Assembly (NCBI GenBank): GCA_945861435.1 | Contig: CAMAUX010000005.1 | Location: 78,024 to 142,023 of the forward strand | Origin: Chthoniobacter flavus | Lineage (GTDB): Bacteria > Verrucomicrobiota > Verrucomicrobiia > Chthoniobacterales > Chthoniobacteraceae | Reading direction: 5' to 3' | Length of the DNA: 64,000 bases | Part shown: in pieces, positions 1 through 7,884 of the stretch | Layout: each line of letters starts with the position of its first letter | Position numbering within the stretch: position 1 is the first letter of the stretch | Program-made: the position numbers and the translations under genes | Notes under the pieces: generated by a model | Seen by the model: only the letters and a program-made list of their open reading frames with translations | The model's database searches: none | What the model was told of the DNA's origin: nothing

Positions 1-390
1 CTGCACCTCATACCCCTCCTTGGACACCAGCACATTGCCCGGATTCACGTGAAACTCGCCGTTCCTCGTGTAAACCAGCGACCCATCAGGACGCCGCAGC
101 TGAAAATAGCCCTGCGAACGTGCCGCAAAATCCGTCCGATTCCCCGTGTGCTTCGACTCCCCCGGGGAAAAATCAGTCTTCACCATCGAATTCGGCTCCT
201 GCGCCGGCGTCGGACGGGAAGCCCTTCCTCCGGCCTGCGGATCGGCCGAACCGCTTAAGAAACCCTCGAAGGCGAACTCCGTACGCTTGAAGCCGGACAC
301 CCCGCTCGAGGCGAGGTTCTTGGAGATGGCCTCCTGCCAGCGCTGCAGCGCGCTCATCGAGGCGGCTCCGGTATAGATTCCGTGGAACAT
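1..390 (-). CDS. Flagellar basal-body rod protein, FlgF/FlgG type (N-terminal part)
   Basis: This is the first 130 residues of a gene that runs off the left edge. The protein belongs to the axial rod/hook family exported through the flagellar basal body. The N-terminus has the rod-protein signature around residues 22-36 (SKNLASSGVSGFKR, equivalent to the usual NNLAN...GFKR), and a later DGSLVYTRNGEF segment matches the conserved YTRDGxF region. The ATG at 390 is preceded on the minus strand by a strong GAGGGAGG Shine-Dalgarno. It reads away from the receiver gene at 631. FlgF and FlgG cannot be separated without the C-terminus. FliS nearby supports a flagellar context. Confidence 0.85.
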   Translation of the reverse strand, partial: MFHGIYTGAASMSALQRWQEAISKNLASSGVSGFKRTEFAFEGFLSGSADPQAGGRASRPTPAQEPNSMVKTDFSPGESKHTGNRTDFAARSQGYFQLRRPDGSLVYTRNGEFHVNPGNVLVSKEGYEVQ

Positions 391-489
391 TACAACCTCC
401 CTCAGCATCGCCTGTGCCAAAGCTTCAAATTCCCCGATCCCCCAGCCAGCCCCACCTCCTCCCCCCGCCTCCACCCACCCACAACGGCA

Positions 490-519
490 CTTTTTGCCGC
501 ATCCCCGCCCTTTTTGCCG
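490..519. promoter_or_regulatory. 10-bp direct repeat between divergent genes
   Basis: CTTTTTGCCG occurs twice with starts exactly 20 bp apart (490-499 and 510-519), in the 240-bp gap between the rod-protein gene and the receiver gene. Two copies on the same helix face would suit a dimeric regulator. The T-rich cores stand out in otherwise GC-rich DNA. No sigma-54 or sigma-28 promoter of correct spacing could be confirmed. Confidence 0.25.
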
Positions 520-630
520 ATCCGCACCCACAACCCCTGATTTTCCGCTCGACGAACTCCTCAGGCGCCGCCTTGATTGACTCCCCCCCAGAACACCGCC
601 TCTCCGGGACGCCCCCGCCCACTGAGGCTG

Positions 631-1056
631 ATGACCGCCGTAATGATACCCGCAGAAAAAAGCCACACGCCCCTCACGCCCCCGGCACCAGCCACCATCC
701 TCCTCGTCGAGGACGACCAGATGGTACGGCGCTGGGAAGTCACCGTCTTGAAGCGCAGCGGTTATCACGTCCTCGAAGCCACCGACGGCGAGCAAGCCCT
801 CCAACTCCTTGCCGAGCACATCGATACAAGCGTCCGCCTGATCATCACTGATCTCGAGATGCCAAAAATCTGCGGCGCAGAACTCGTCCGCCAGACGGAA
901 ACGCTCTACCCCCACGCCCGCATCCTTTTCACCTCGGGCTATTCCGACGACGCCCTTCAAGGCGTCCGCCCCAAAAACGCATTCGCCTTCATTCGCAAGC
1001 CCTTCGCCCCAGCGGCCTTTCTCGATGCTGTCAGCGCCCTGCTTGCCGATTCCTGA
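631..1056 (+). CDS. Single-domain response regulator (receiver domain)
   Basis: A 141-residue protein consisting of a proline-rich leader of about 20 residues and one CheY-like receiver domain. The acidic pair is D28/D29, the phospho-acceptor is D74 in ITDLEMP, T101/S102 lie in FTSGY, and the conserved lysine is K123 in IRKPF. The FTSGYSDD and FIRKPF wording is closest to the C-terminal receivers of hybrid PAS kinases. No output domain is present, so it should act by protein contact or as a phosphate shuttle. I chose ATG 631, which has GAGG just upstream; ATG 643 and a far-upstream TTG are weaker. Its position between a rod gene and fliS suggests, but does not prove, a motility role. Confidence 0.8.
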   Translation: MTAVMIPAEKSHTPLTPPAPATILLVEDDQMVRRWEVTVLKRSGYHVLEATDGEQALQLLAEHIDTSVRLIITDLEMPKICGAELVRQTETLYPHARILFTSGYSDDALQGVRPKNAFAFIRKPFAPAAFLDAVSALLADS

Positions 1057-1154
1057 CACAGCCGAGGCCCCCGCCTCCGAAAAAGCGTCACAAAAAAACC
1101 TAAAGTTCCGGCCAGAGCGTCCGATTTCTCAAAGGGTAACAACCTTTCAATTTT

Positions 1155-1445
1155 ATGGAAATCCGCCCTCAAAACGAACTCATCACGCCAGTCGCTCTTC
1201 CGACCAAGCCGCTGAACGCTGCCCCCACTCCGATCGCCGTCGCTGAGACCACCAACGACACCTTCCGCACCCCACTCGCACAGCGCCTGCGCGCCGTGCT
1301 CGCGAACAACACCCCGGAAAACCGCAGCGAAGCAGTGGCCCACGGCCGCTTCCTCGCCTCAGATCCAGCCTACCCGCCCATGGAGCGCCTCAACGCCCTG
1401 GCGGAGCTTCTGGTTCTTGGCGCGAGCCGCGCCAAGGGCGAGTAA
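1155..1445 (+). CDS. Small protein, possible FlgM-like anti-sigma factor
   Basis: A 96-residue protein with a low-complexity N-terminal half and a helical C-terminal half. The last 50 residues (RSEAVAHGRFLASDPAYPP then ERLNALAELLV) have the spacing of FlgM C-termini, where a helix, a G-x-Y/P turn and a final helix bind the flagellar sigma factor. The gene sits directly upstream of fliS, a usual place for flgM. The resemblance is weak and is inference only. An AAAGGG about 18 nt upstream of the ATG is too far to be a convincing ribosome site. It could equally be an unrelated lineage-specific flagellar protein. Confidence 0.5.
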   Translation: MEIRPQNELITPVALPTKPLNAAPTPIAVAETTNDTFRTPLAQRLRAVLANNTPENRSEAVAHGRFLASDPAYPPMERLNALAELLVLGASRAKGE

Positions 1446-1488
1446 AGCGCGAAACATCCAGCTCACTCCCTCCTAGCACTCCCGGCTC

Positions 1489-1914
1489 ATGCTCGCCCAC
1501 CAACAGGCGAAGGTTTATCGTGAGGCTGCGGCCCGCAGCGCCTCCCCAGGTCAACTCGTTCTGATGCTCTTCGATGGAGCCTTGCGCTTCATGCAGAGCT
1601 CCCTCGACGGATTCCTCGAAACCGACCTCATCCGTCGTCACGAGGCGGTTCACAACAACCTTCAAAAGACTCAGGCCGTCCTCACCGAACTCCAAGCCAC
1701 ACTCAATCTTGAGGTCGGCGGCGAATTCGGCATGACGATGTATCGACTGTACGACTTCATGAAGGATGAACTGCGCAAGGCGAACCAGACCAAGGACCGC
1801 AGTTCCATCGAGGTGGTCATTGAGTTGCTAAGCCCCATCCGGGACGCCTGGTCCCAGATGCTCCAGCAGAGCGCCCCCCCTCGCCCACAAGGTCAGCTCG
1901 CCGTGGCGTGCTGA
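1489..1914 (+). CDS. fliS: Flagellar export chaperone FliS
   Basis: A 141-residue protein, the usual length for FliS, which binds the C-terminus of flagellin in the cytosol and keeps it unfolded for export. The diagnostic N-terminal signature is present at residues 7-35: a tyrosine in the first helix, then SPGQLVLMLFDGALRFM. The four-helix-bundle pattern continues to about residue 125, followed by a short variable tail. The ATG at 1489 is the only sensible start. The next gene begins with GTG inside the last codons (GTGCTGA overlap), indicating translational coupling. Confidence 0.9.
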   Translation: MLAHQQAKVYREAAARSASPGQLVLMLFDGALRFMQSSLDGFLETDLIRRHEAVHNNLQKTQAVLTELQATLNLEVGGEFGMTMYRLYDFMKDELRKANQTKDRSSIEVVIELLSPIRDAWSQMLQQSAPPRPQGQLAVAC

Positions 1915-2300
1915 CACCGGCGCCACGTCCCTCCCCTGAGGTCAGGGACTTCGAGACCCTCCTCGCCCTCCTCGAAAGACAGCTCGCAGAGCAGCTCGCC
2001 CTCATCGCTCAGGCAGAAACTGAGCCCCTCGCCATTCTCGCAGGACACGTCGCGGAAACCCTCACCGCACTCGAGTCCAAAGTCGCTCGGATCCCCCCAG
2101 AGCGTCTCAAGCCTTTTTCCGACCGCCTCCGCGCGATCCCGGCCTCCATCCAATCATGCAGCGAGCATGCGGCCCGCCTCTCTGCCGAGTTGCGGACCGC
2201 CCTCGAGCAGAACCGTCAGGCCACGGCCAAGCTGCAACAGCTGAGCCGCAACAACTCCAAGCCGGACGCCGGACAGGGGCCCGCATCCAGCTGGGCCTGA
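1908..2300 (+). CDS. Helical protein coupled to fliS, FlgN/FliT-like candidate
   Basis: A 130-residue, almost wholly helical and alanine/leucine/glutamate-rich protein starting at a GTG that overlaps the fliS stop. Heptad patterning runs from about residue 14 to 115 (for example FETLLALLERQLAEQLALIAQ). FlgN and FliT export chaperones have this size and helical composition and often neighbour fliS, so a chaperone role is a reasonable guess. No family signature residue can be named. The polar tail (SRNNSKPDAGQ) looks disordered. Confidence 0.55.
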   Translation: MLTPAPRPSPEVRDFETLLALLERQLAEQLALIAQAETEPLAILAGHVAETLTALESKVARIPPERLKPFSDRLRAIPASIQSCSEHAARLSAELRTALEQNRQATAKLQQLSRNNSKPDAGQGPASSWA

Positions 2301-2329
2301 ACCGCCCCCGCACCGGCCAGCCCCTCCCG

Positions 2330-3526
2330 CTAATGTGCAGCGGAAGGCATCGACACCACCGGGTCCGACTCCGCCTCGTAATCGACCCCAGCCAGACCAA
2401 ACCCAAAGAGGCGGAGAAACTCCTCCTGATATCCCTTGATATCTGAAAGCGCGCCGAGGTTCTCAGTCGCCACCTCCGGCCAAAGCTTCGCCACCGCACC
2501 CTGCACCTCCTCCCGCATCTCCCAGTCATCCAGGCGAACCCGCCCCGCCCCGTCCAGCTGTGGATCAACCCCGGGCGCAAGCCGCTCCGCAAGCAGCCGA
2601 TAAATCTGCTCGATGCACCCCTCGTGCGTCCCCAGCCCCTTCATAACCTTGTACAAAAGCGAAATGTACAACGGCACCACCGGAATCGCCGAACTGGCCT
2701 GCGTCACCAACGCCTTGTTCACCGACACCAAGGCCCGCCCACCCGTGGGCGCCAGCTTCGCCGTCAACCGCTGCGCCGCCGATTCCAAGTCCTCCTTCGC
2801 CCTGCCAATCGTCCCCTGACGATAGATCGCCCAAGTCAGGTCCGGCCCAATGTAGCTGTAGGCCACCGTCTGAGCCCCGGGCGCAAGCACCCCCGCCGCA
2901 CTCAGCGCATCCATCCACATCTCCCAGTCCTCACCCCCCATCACCGCCACCGTGTCGGCAACCTCCTGCTCCGAAGCCGCCTCCAGCGTCACCTCGCTCA
3001 CCAAGCCCCGGTCCGTGTCGACCGTCTTCGCCGTGAACGCCGCCCCAATGGGCTTCAACGTCGACTTGTGCACCGCACCCGTCTTCGGATGCGCGCGCCG
3101 CGGCGACGCAAGACTGTACACCACCGCATCCACCTGACCGAGATCCGCCTTGATCGCCGCAATCACCTCCTGCTTCACCGCATCCGAATAGGCATCTCCA
3201 TTGATACTCCGCGCATACAGCCCGGCCCCGTGCGCCGCACGCTCAAACGCCGCGGAATTGTACCAACCCGCCGACCCGCACCGATCCGCCTCACCCGCAC
3301 GCTCAAAAAACACCCCGAGCGTCGCGGACCCCCCCGCAAACGCAGGCACAATGCGGCTCGCCAGCCCGTAGCCCGTGGATGCACCGATCACCAGCACCCG
3401 CCCGGGCAACCCCTTCACCGCCCCCTTCGAGCGCACATAATCAATCTGCTGCTGCACGTGCGCTGCACATCCCTGCGGGTGCGCAGTCACGCAAATGAAC
3501 CCACGGACTTTCGGCTTGATGATCAT
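2330..3526 (-). CDS. fabV: Enoyl-[acyl-carrier-protein] reductase FabV
   Basis: A 398-residue protein matching FabV, the NADH-dependent reductase that performs the last step of fatty-acid elongation and is often insensitive to triclosan. The Rossmann motif is at residues 47-55 (VIGASTGYG). The catalytic pair Y235 and K244 follows the FabV-specific Y-x8-K spacing inside [12 protein letters not shown], and the N-terminal IIKPKVRGF is typical. Length equals the family norm of about 400. It is a single-gene unit converging on the flagellar genes, starting at ATG 3526. The FabV fold is longer than FabI and clearly preferred here. Confidence 0.95.
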   Translation of the reverse strand: MIIKPKVRGFICVTAHPQGCAAHVQQQIDYVRSKGAVKGLPGRVLVIGASTGYGLASRIVPAFAGGSATLGVFFERAGEADRCGSAGWYNSAAFERAAHGAGLYARSINGDAYSDAVKQEVIAAIKADLGQVDAVVYSLASPRRAHPKTGAVHKSTLKPIGAAFTAKTVDTDRGLVSEVTLEAASEQEVADTVAVMGGEDWEMWMDALSAAGVLAPGAQTVAYSYIGPDLTWAIYRQGTIGRAKEDLESAAQRLTAKLAPTGGRALVSVNKALVTQASSAIPVVPLYISLLYKVMKGLGTHEGCIEQIYRLLAERLAPGVDPQLDGAGRVRLDDWEMREEVQGAVAKLWPEVATENLGALSDIKGYQEEFLRLFGFGLAGVDYEAESDPVVSMPSAAH

Positions 3527-3650
3527 CAGGCCAAAATGCGCGCTCTCTTCCGCGACCGTCGAGGCTTTTTAACTGCCCCCCTTCCCCGCATTCCCCTTGG
3601 AAATCCGGCACCGCCTCGTCTAAGAGTTACCACCCCGGTCGCTTCCCCAA

Positions 3651-4619
3651 ATGAAAATTCTTCTCCTGCCATCCCTTCTCCTCTGCTGCGCTGCCGCGGA
3701 CGGCGCCGACACCGCCCTCGCCGCTCTCAAGCAACTCCCCCCCAGCCAGGCCAAGCTGCTTGCACGCGTGGAGGCTCGCGCGGTTTCCAACCAGGGCACC
3801 AGTTCGACAACCCCTCTCACCCGCTGGCACTTCATCGTCCTCGACAAGGCCGCCGCTTCTGGTCTCCACGAATACGTCATTGTCGGCGGCGAACTCGTCG
3901 CCTCCCGCGACCGGTCCCAATTCGTCGACAAACTCACCGAAGCAGACGTCATCGGCGCCGACGCTCTCAAACTCGATACCGACACCGCAGCCAAGTCCCT
4001 CGCCGACTTCGCCAAATCCCACAACATCTCCGTCCAGTCCGTCCAGTTTTCCCTCCACAAGGACGGCTCCCCACTCTGGGAAGTCTCCGCTTTGGACGCC
4101 TCCGGCAACGCTCTCGGCTCCCTCCGCCTTTCCATCGCAGACGGCCGCGTCCTCGGACAGAAAGGCTTCGACGGATCCTCCCGCCCGCCCGCACGCATCG
4201 CATCCGCCACCCCTCCGCCCACCCCAGAGCCGCCCGCTCCAACCCCGGAGCCCACTCCTACTCCCGCTCCCGCTCCCATCCCGGCCCCGAGTCCGGCGCC
4301 TACACCCTCCGCAGCCCCGCCAGCACCCACCTCACAGCCCACTCCCCCGCCGACCCCGGAAGTTGCAGAATCCACGCCGCCACCCAAAAAGCCCGAACCA
4401 ACGCGCAGCGTCGGCGCCACCCCCGCCCCCAAACCCGCCGCAATGCCTCCGGCTCCAAAGGCCCCGGTGGCGGACGTACGCCCCGTTCCATCTCCCACAG
4501 TCCCGCCACCTGCGGCCACGCCAAAACCGCGTCCACAGCAGGCCGCAGCTACACCGACCCCGGCAGGCGCCTTCCGCCGTTTCGGTGAGAAACTCGGCCG
4601 CCTCTTCGGCAGGGACTAG
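3651..4619 (+). CDS. Exported protein with long proline-rich C-terminal half
   Basis: A 322-residue protein with a signal peptide (MKILLLPSLLLCCAAADG, cleavage near residue 19). Residues 20-175 form a compact alpha/beta domain of unknown family. Residues 180-300 are a proline/alanine/threonine-rich stretch with TPEP, APAP and TPTP steps, as in periplasm-spanning or wall-spanning linkers. A short basic tail (FRRFGEKLGRLFGRD) closes it and could be a terminal contact helix. The next gene starts 24 nt downstream on the same strand. No function can be assigned. Confidence 0.7.
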   Translation: MKILLLPSLLLCCAAADGADTALAALKQLPPSQAKLLARVEARAVSNQGTSSTTPLTRWHFIVLDKAAASGLHEYVIVGGELVASRDRSQFVDKLTEADVIGADALKLDTDTAAKSLADFAKSHNISVQSVQFSLHKDGSPLWEVSALDASGNALGSLRLSIADGRVLGQKGFDGSSRPPARIASATPPPTPEPPAPTPEPTPTPAPAPIPAPSPAPTPSAAPPAPTSQPTPPPTPEVAESTPPPKKPEPTRSVGATPAPKPAAMPPAPKAPVADVRPVPSPTVPPPAATPKPRPQQAAATPTPAGAFRRFGEKLGRLFGRD

Positions 4620-4643
4620 GAAAGCACACCAAGGCATCAGCCG

Positions 4644-6032
4644 ATGAAGTCTCCCGCCTCCGCGCTCAAAAAACTGCTCGGCACCGAGGCGGTGAGCGAC
4701 GACCCCTCCGTCCTCGCCTTGCACAGTGGGGACAAGTGGTTTGCAAGCCACCCCCCGGAGGTCGTGGTCTTTGCTCAATCCACCGCCCAAGCCAGCTCCC
4801 TGCTCGCCTTCGCGTCCAAGCACAACATCCCCGTCACAGCCCGTGGCGCAGGCTTCGGCTACGTCGGTGGCTGCGTACCCTCCCGCGGAGGCATCGTGCT
4901 CTCCCTCGCGCGGATGAACCGCATCAAGGAAATCCACTTCGCGGATGGCGTGGCCGTCGTCGAACCCGGCGTCATCACCGCCCACCTCCAAGAAGCCGCA
5001 CGCAAAAAAGGCCTCTTCTATCCTCCCGATCCGGCCAGCCTCAAAGATTGCAGCCTCGGCGGCAACATCGCCACCAACGCCGGAGGCCCTCGCTGCCTCA
5101 AATACGGCGTCACCCGCCAGTACGTCCTCGGCCTTGAGGTCGTCCTCGCCAATGGCGAAGTACTCCGCGCCGGCAGCCGCACCCACAAGAACAAGACCGG
5201 CTTCGATCTCTGCGGCCTCTTCGTCGGCTCCGAAGGCCTTCTCGGCGTCGTCACCGAAGCCACTCTCCGCCTCCTCCCGCTTCCACCCGCACGCGCCGTC
5301 CTCTCCGCAAGCTTCCGCACCTTCGCCCAAGCAGCCAAGGCGGCTCAGGAAATCTTCCGCGCCGGATTCCTCCCAGCCGCACTGGAAATCGCCGACAGCT
5401 TCACCCTTGAAGCCGCGCGCAAACACCTCGGCCGCGCCATCGTCCCCGCCGGCGAGGGCCACCTCCTCGTCGAACTCGACGGACAGTCGGCCTCCGTCCG
5501 CTCCGAAAGCCGCTCCCTCGCCCGCCTGCTCAAGGGCGGGGACCTCGGCTCACTCCACCTCCGCACCGCCCTCAGCGAGGACGACTGCAATGCCCTCTGG
5601 CAACTGCGCCGCAAGTTCTCCGAATCCCTCAAGTCCACCGGCCTCACCAAACTCAACGAGGACATCGTGGTGCCCCGCGGTTGCCTCGTCAAACTGGCCC
5701 GCTTCGCAGCCGGCCTGCGCCGCAAGCACGGCTACCCGGTCGCGTGTTTCGGACATGCAGGCGATGGCAACATCCACGTCAACATCATGGCCGCTCGCTA
5801 TCACGAGGATCCCGACGTCCATGCTCGTGTCGAAAAAGCCCTCGACGAACTCTTCGCCCAAGTCCTCGCATGGGGCGGCGTCATCACTGGTGAACACGGC
5901 GTCGGCCTCGCAAAGAAACGCTGGTGGCCCCAAGCCACCTCCACCACCAGCCGCACGGTCCATCAGCAGATCAAGGACGCCCTCGATCCCATGGGCATCC
6001 TCAACCCCGGCAAGTTCGTCGCCTCCCGCTGA
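4644..6032 (+). CDS. glcD: FAD-linked oxidase, GlcD/D-lactate dehydrogenase type
   Basis: A 462-residue flavoprotein of the VAO family. The FAD_binding_4 domain spans about residues 35-210, with PVTARGAGFGYVGGC as the pyrophosphate-binding segment and TNAGGPRCLKYG following. The FAD-oxidase_C domain occupies residues 215-460, with FGHAGDGNIHVNIM, GEHGVGLAKKRWW and DPMGILNPGKF. These are the GlcD signatures of glycolate oxidase, D-lactate dehydrogenase and related 2-hydroxyacid dehydrogenases. No GlcE, GlcF or iron-sulfur partner is adjacent, so substrate and electron acceptor are open. LarA elsewhere in the window would give a D-lactate link, but this is speculation. Confidence 0.85.
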   Translation: MKSPASALKKLLGTEAVSDDPSVLALHSGDKWFASHPPEVVVFAQSTAQASSLLAFASKHNIPVTARGAGFGYVGGCVPSRGGIVLSLARMNRIKEIHFADGVAVVEPGVITAHLQEAARKKGLFYPPDPASLKDCSLGGNIATNAGGPRCLKYGVTRQYVLGLEVVLANGEVLRAGSRTHKNKTGFDLCGLFVGSEGLLGVVTEATLRLLPLPPARAVLSASFRTFAQAAKAAQEIFRAGFLPAALEIADSFTLEAARKHLGRAIVPAGEGHLLVELDGQSASVRSESRSLARLLKGGDLGSLHLRTALSEDDCNALWQLRRKFSESLKSTGLTKLNEDIVVPRGCLVKLARFAAGLRRKHGYPVACFGHAGDGNIHVNIMAARYHEDPDVHARVEKALDELFAQVLAWGGVITGEHGVGLAKKRWWPQATSTTSRTVHQQIKDALDPMGILNPGKFVASR

Positions 6033-6090
6033 ACCCCGGAGACAGGAAACACAGGGACAGAGCCGCAGTGCCATCCGGCACCCTCGCGCC

Positions 6091-7569
6091 TCACTCCACC
6101 TCCACCCCGTACATCTTCAGCGAGGTCCCCGTCTCCCGATAATATCCGGCCACCGCCTTGTTGTAATCGGAACGCGCCCGCAATTCCGCAGCCTCCGCCT
6201 CCGCCAGGCGCTTCTGCAACTCGAGCACCTCAAACGTCGTACCCGTGCCCGCCCGCAACCGCTCCTCGCCCGCCTCCAGACTCTCCAGCGCCAGCTTCCG
6301 CGCCTCCCCAGTCGAAGTGATCCGCTCCCGCGCCGTCGTCACCTGTCCGGACGCATTGTCCACCTCCACCACCACCTGCTGCTCCAGACGCTTGAGCTCC
6401 ACCAACGCACGCGTCGATTCGAGCCTCGCAGACTCCGCGCCCGCAAGCGCCTCCCGGTTCGGAATCGGAACGCTGAATACCACCCCCGCACTCCAATCCG
6501 TCTGATCACGCCGCAACGTCCGATCCACGCTCCCACGATAACTCCCATCCACCCCGAGCAGGCCGACGCTCGCCTCAAGGTCCAGCCGCGGCAACGCCTG
6601 GTTCTTCGCATACACCAAGTTGATCTTCCTGCGCTCAATCACCAGAAGCGCACTCCGGAAGTCCGGCCGCAGCTCCAATCCCACACGAATCCCCCCCTTC
6701 ACATCCGCCTCAAACCGCGGCGCCACCGGCGGCGAAATCTCCACACGCATCCGCAGGATCCGCTCCACATCATTGGTCACGAGCTGCTTGAGAAAATTCT
6801 CGTTGTCCTTCACCTGTCGCTCCGCCAGCAGCACAAACTCCTCCCGCGCAGCTGCCTCCGCTCGCGCCGTCGTGATGTTCAGCGGCGACATCACCCCCAC
6901 CTCCGCACGCCGGATGTTGTCCGCCAGCAGCTGCCTCGCAAGCCCCCTCGACCGCACCGCCACCCGCAGATTCTCATGCGCAAGATAAAGCTCGTTATAC
7001 ACAAACACCGTCTGCGTCAGCGTATCGATCACCTTCTGCCTCAAATCCCACTGCGATACCTGCAGGTTCAACCGCGCAATCCGTACCTGCGCTAGATTCG
7101 CGTCCAACCCCGCCCCCTTCAACAACGGCTGGCGGAAAATCAGATCCGCACTGGAGGTGAAAGAGTCCGCCACCCCCTCCGAGGGCCGGAACGCCCCGGT
7201 CGTTTTCAGTCCAAAGTCGTACGTCATCCCCCATGGCAGACGCCCGCTCAGCCCCCCACCAAACACATCCCCCTGCGTCACCAACCGGAACCGTTCATGC
7301 CGGCCAGACTCGAAAAGATCCCCCTGCGTTTTCTCCTGGCGCCGCGCAGAGAAGCTGATCGTCGGATCAAACGCCCCCAACTCCGCGCGCAGACTCTGCA
7401 GCGCAATCCGCGGCACATACCGCTGCGACTCGATGCTGAAATTCTTCGCCAGACTCATCCGCAGCGCCCCCCCAAGATCCAGCTTCAAAGCCGCCGTCCC
7501 CACGTCCCCCGCCCTGCCCGCTGCCGCGAACAAGCTCACCACACAAAGACACACAGAGGGAATTTTCAT
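6091..7569 (-). CDS. TolC-family outer-membrane efflux protein
   Basis: A 492-residue exported protein with the TolC/OEP architecture: signal peptide (MKIPSVCLCVVSLFAAAGRA), then two repeats of long helices and beta strands. Tell-tale pieces are LDLGGALRMSLAKNFSIES near the start, PLLKGAGLDANLAQVRIARLNL, and the second-repeat helices with QQVVVEVDNASGQV and AGTGTTFEVLELQKRLAEAEAAEL, typical of TolC coiled-coil barrels. It should form a trimeric outer-membrane channel. The start at 7569 is chosen because the signal peptide begins there; GAGGAG lies about 13 nt upstream. No inner-membrane pump or adaptor gene is adjacent, so the exported substrate is unknown. Confidence 0.88.
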   Translation of the reverse strand: MKIPSVCLCVVSLFAAAGRAGDVGTAALKLDLGGALRMSLAKNFSIESQRYVPRIALQSLRAELGAFDPTISFSARRQEKTQGDLFESGRHERFRLVTQGDVFGGGLSGRLPWGMTYDFGLKTTGAFRPSEGVADSFTSSADLIFRQPLLKGAGLDANLAQVRIARLNLQVSQWDLRQKVIDTLTQTVFVYNELYLAHENLRVAVRSRGLARQLLADNIRRAEVGVMSPLNITTARAEAAAREEFVLLAERQVKDNENFLKQLVTNDVERILRMRVEISPPVAPRFEADVKGGIRVGLELRPDFRSALLVIERRKINLVYAKNQALPRLDLEASVGLLGVDGSYRGSVDRTLRRDQTDWSAGVVFSVPIPNREALAGAESARLESTRALVELKRLEQQVVVEVDNASGQVTTARERITSTGEARKLALESLEAGEERLRAGTGTTFEVLELQKRLAEAEAAELRARSDYNKAVAGYYRETGTSLKMYGVEVE

Positions 7570-7769
7570 GAATCGGACAGTTCTCCTCACAGAAAGACCG
7601 TCCGCACCCCTCGACCTTAGGACCAGACCGGACCGCTTGCCAACTCCACTCCCTCCCGACAAGAGCCAGAGCGCCCTTTGACACCACCTCGCACCCCCCC
7701 TAACATCCAGAGCTCCCTTACCCATGGCCTCTGCCCCACAGGCCGCCACGCCCACAGTCCCAAAATCCG

Positions 7770-7798
7770 TTGGCTCCCTCGCAAGCGTCCACTATAAA
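7770..7798 (+). promoter_or_regulatory. Sigma-70-type promoter for the receiver/pseudokinase gene
   Basis: TTGGCT (7770-7775) and TATAAA (7793-7798) are separated by exactly 17 bp, placing transcription start near 7805, about 80 nt before the ATG at 7885. It is the only AT-rich block in the 315-bp gap (7570-7884) between this gene and the divergent TolC-family gene. Nothing else was recognised in that gap. Confidence 0.5.
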
Positions 7799-7884
7799 CG
7801 CCACGCCCAGAACCTCCCTGCCAGCCCGCCACACCCCCCCGGGTTTCTCAATGCCCGGCACTCGCCAACCCTCCATCGCCCCCA

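Noticed and set aside
488..500. Sigma-54 promoter (GGCAC...GC)
   Set aside because: The distance between GG and GC is 8 bp where 10 bp is needed.
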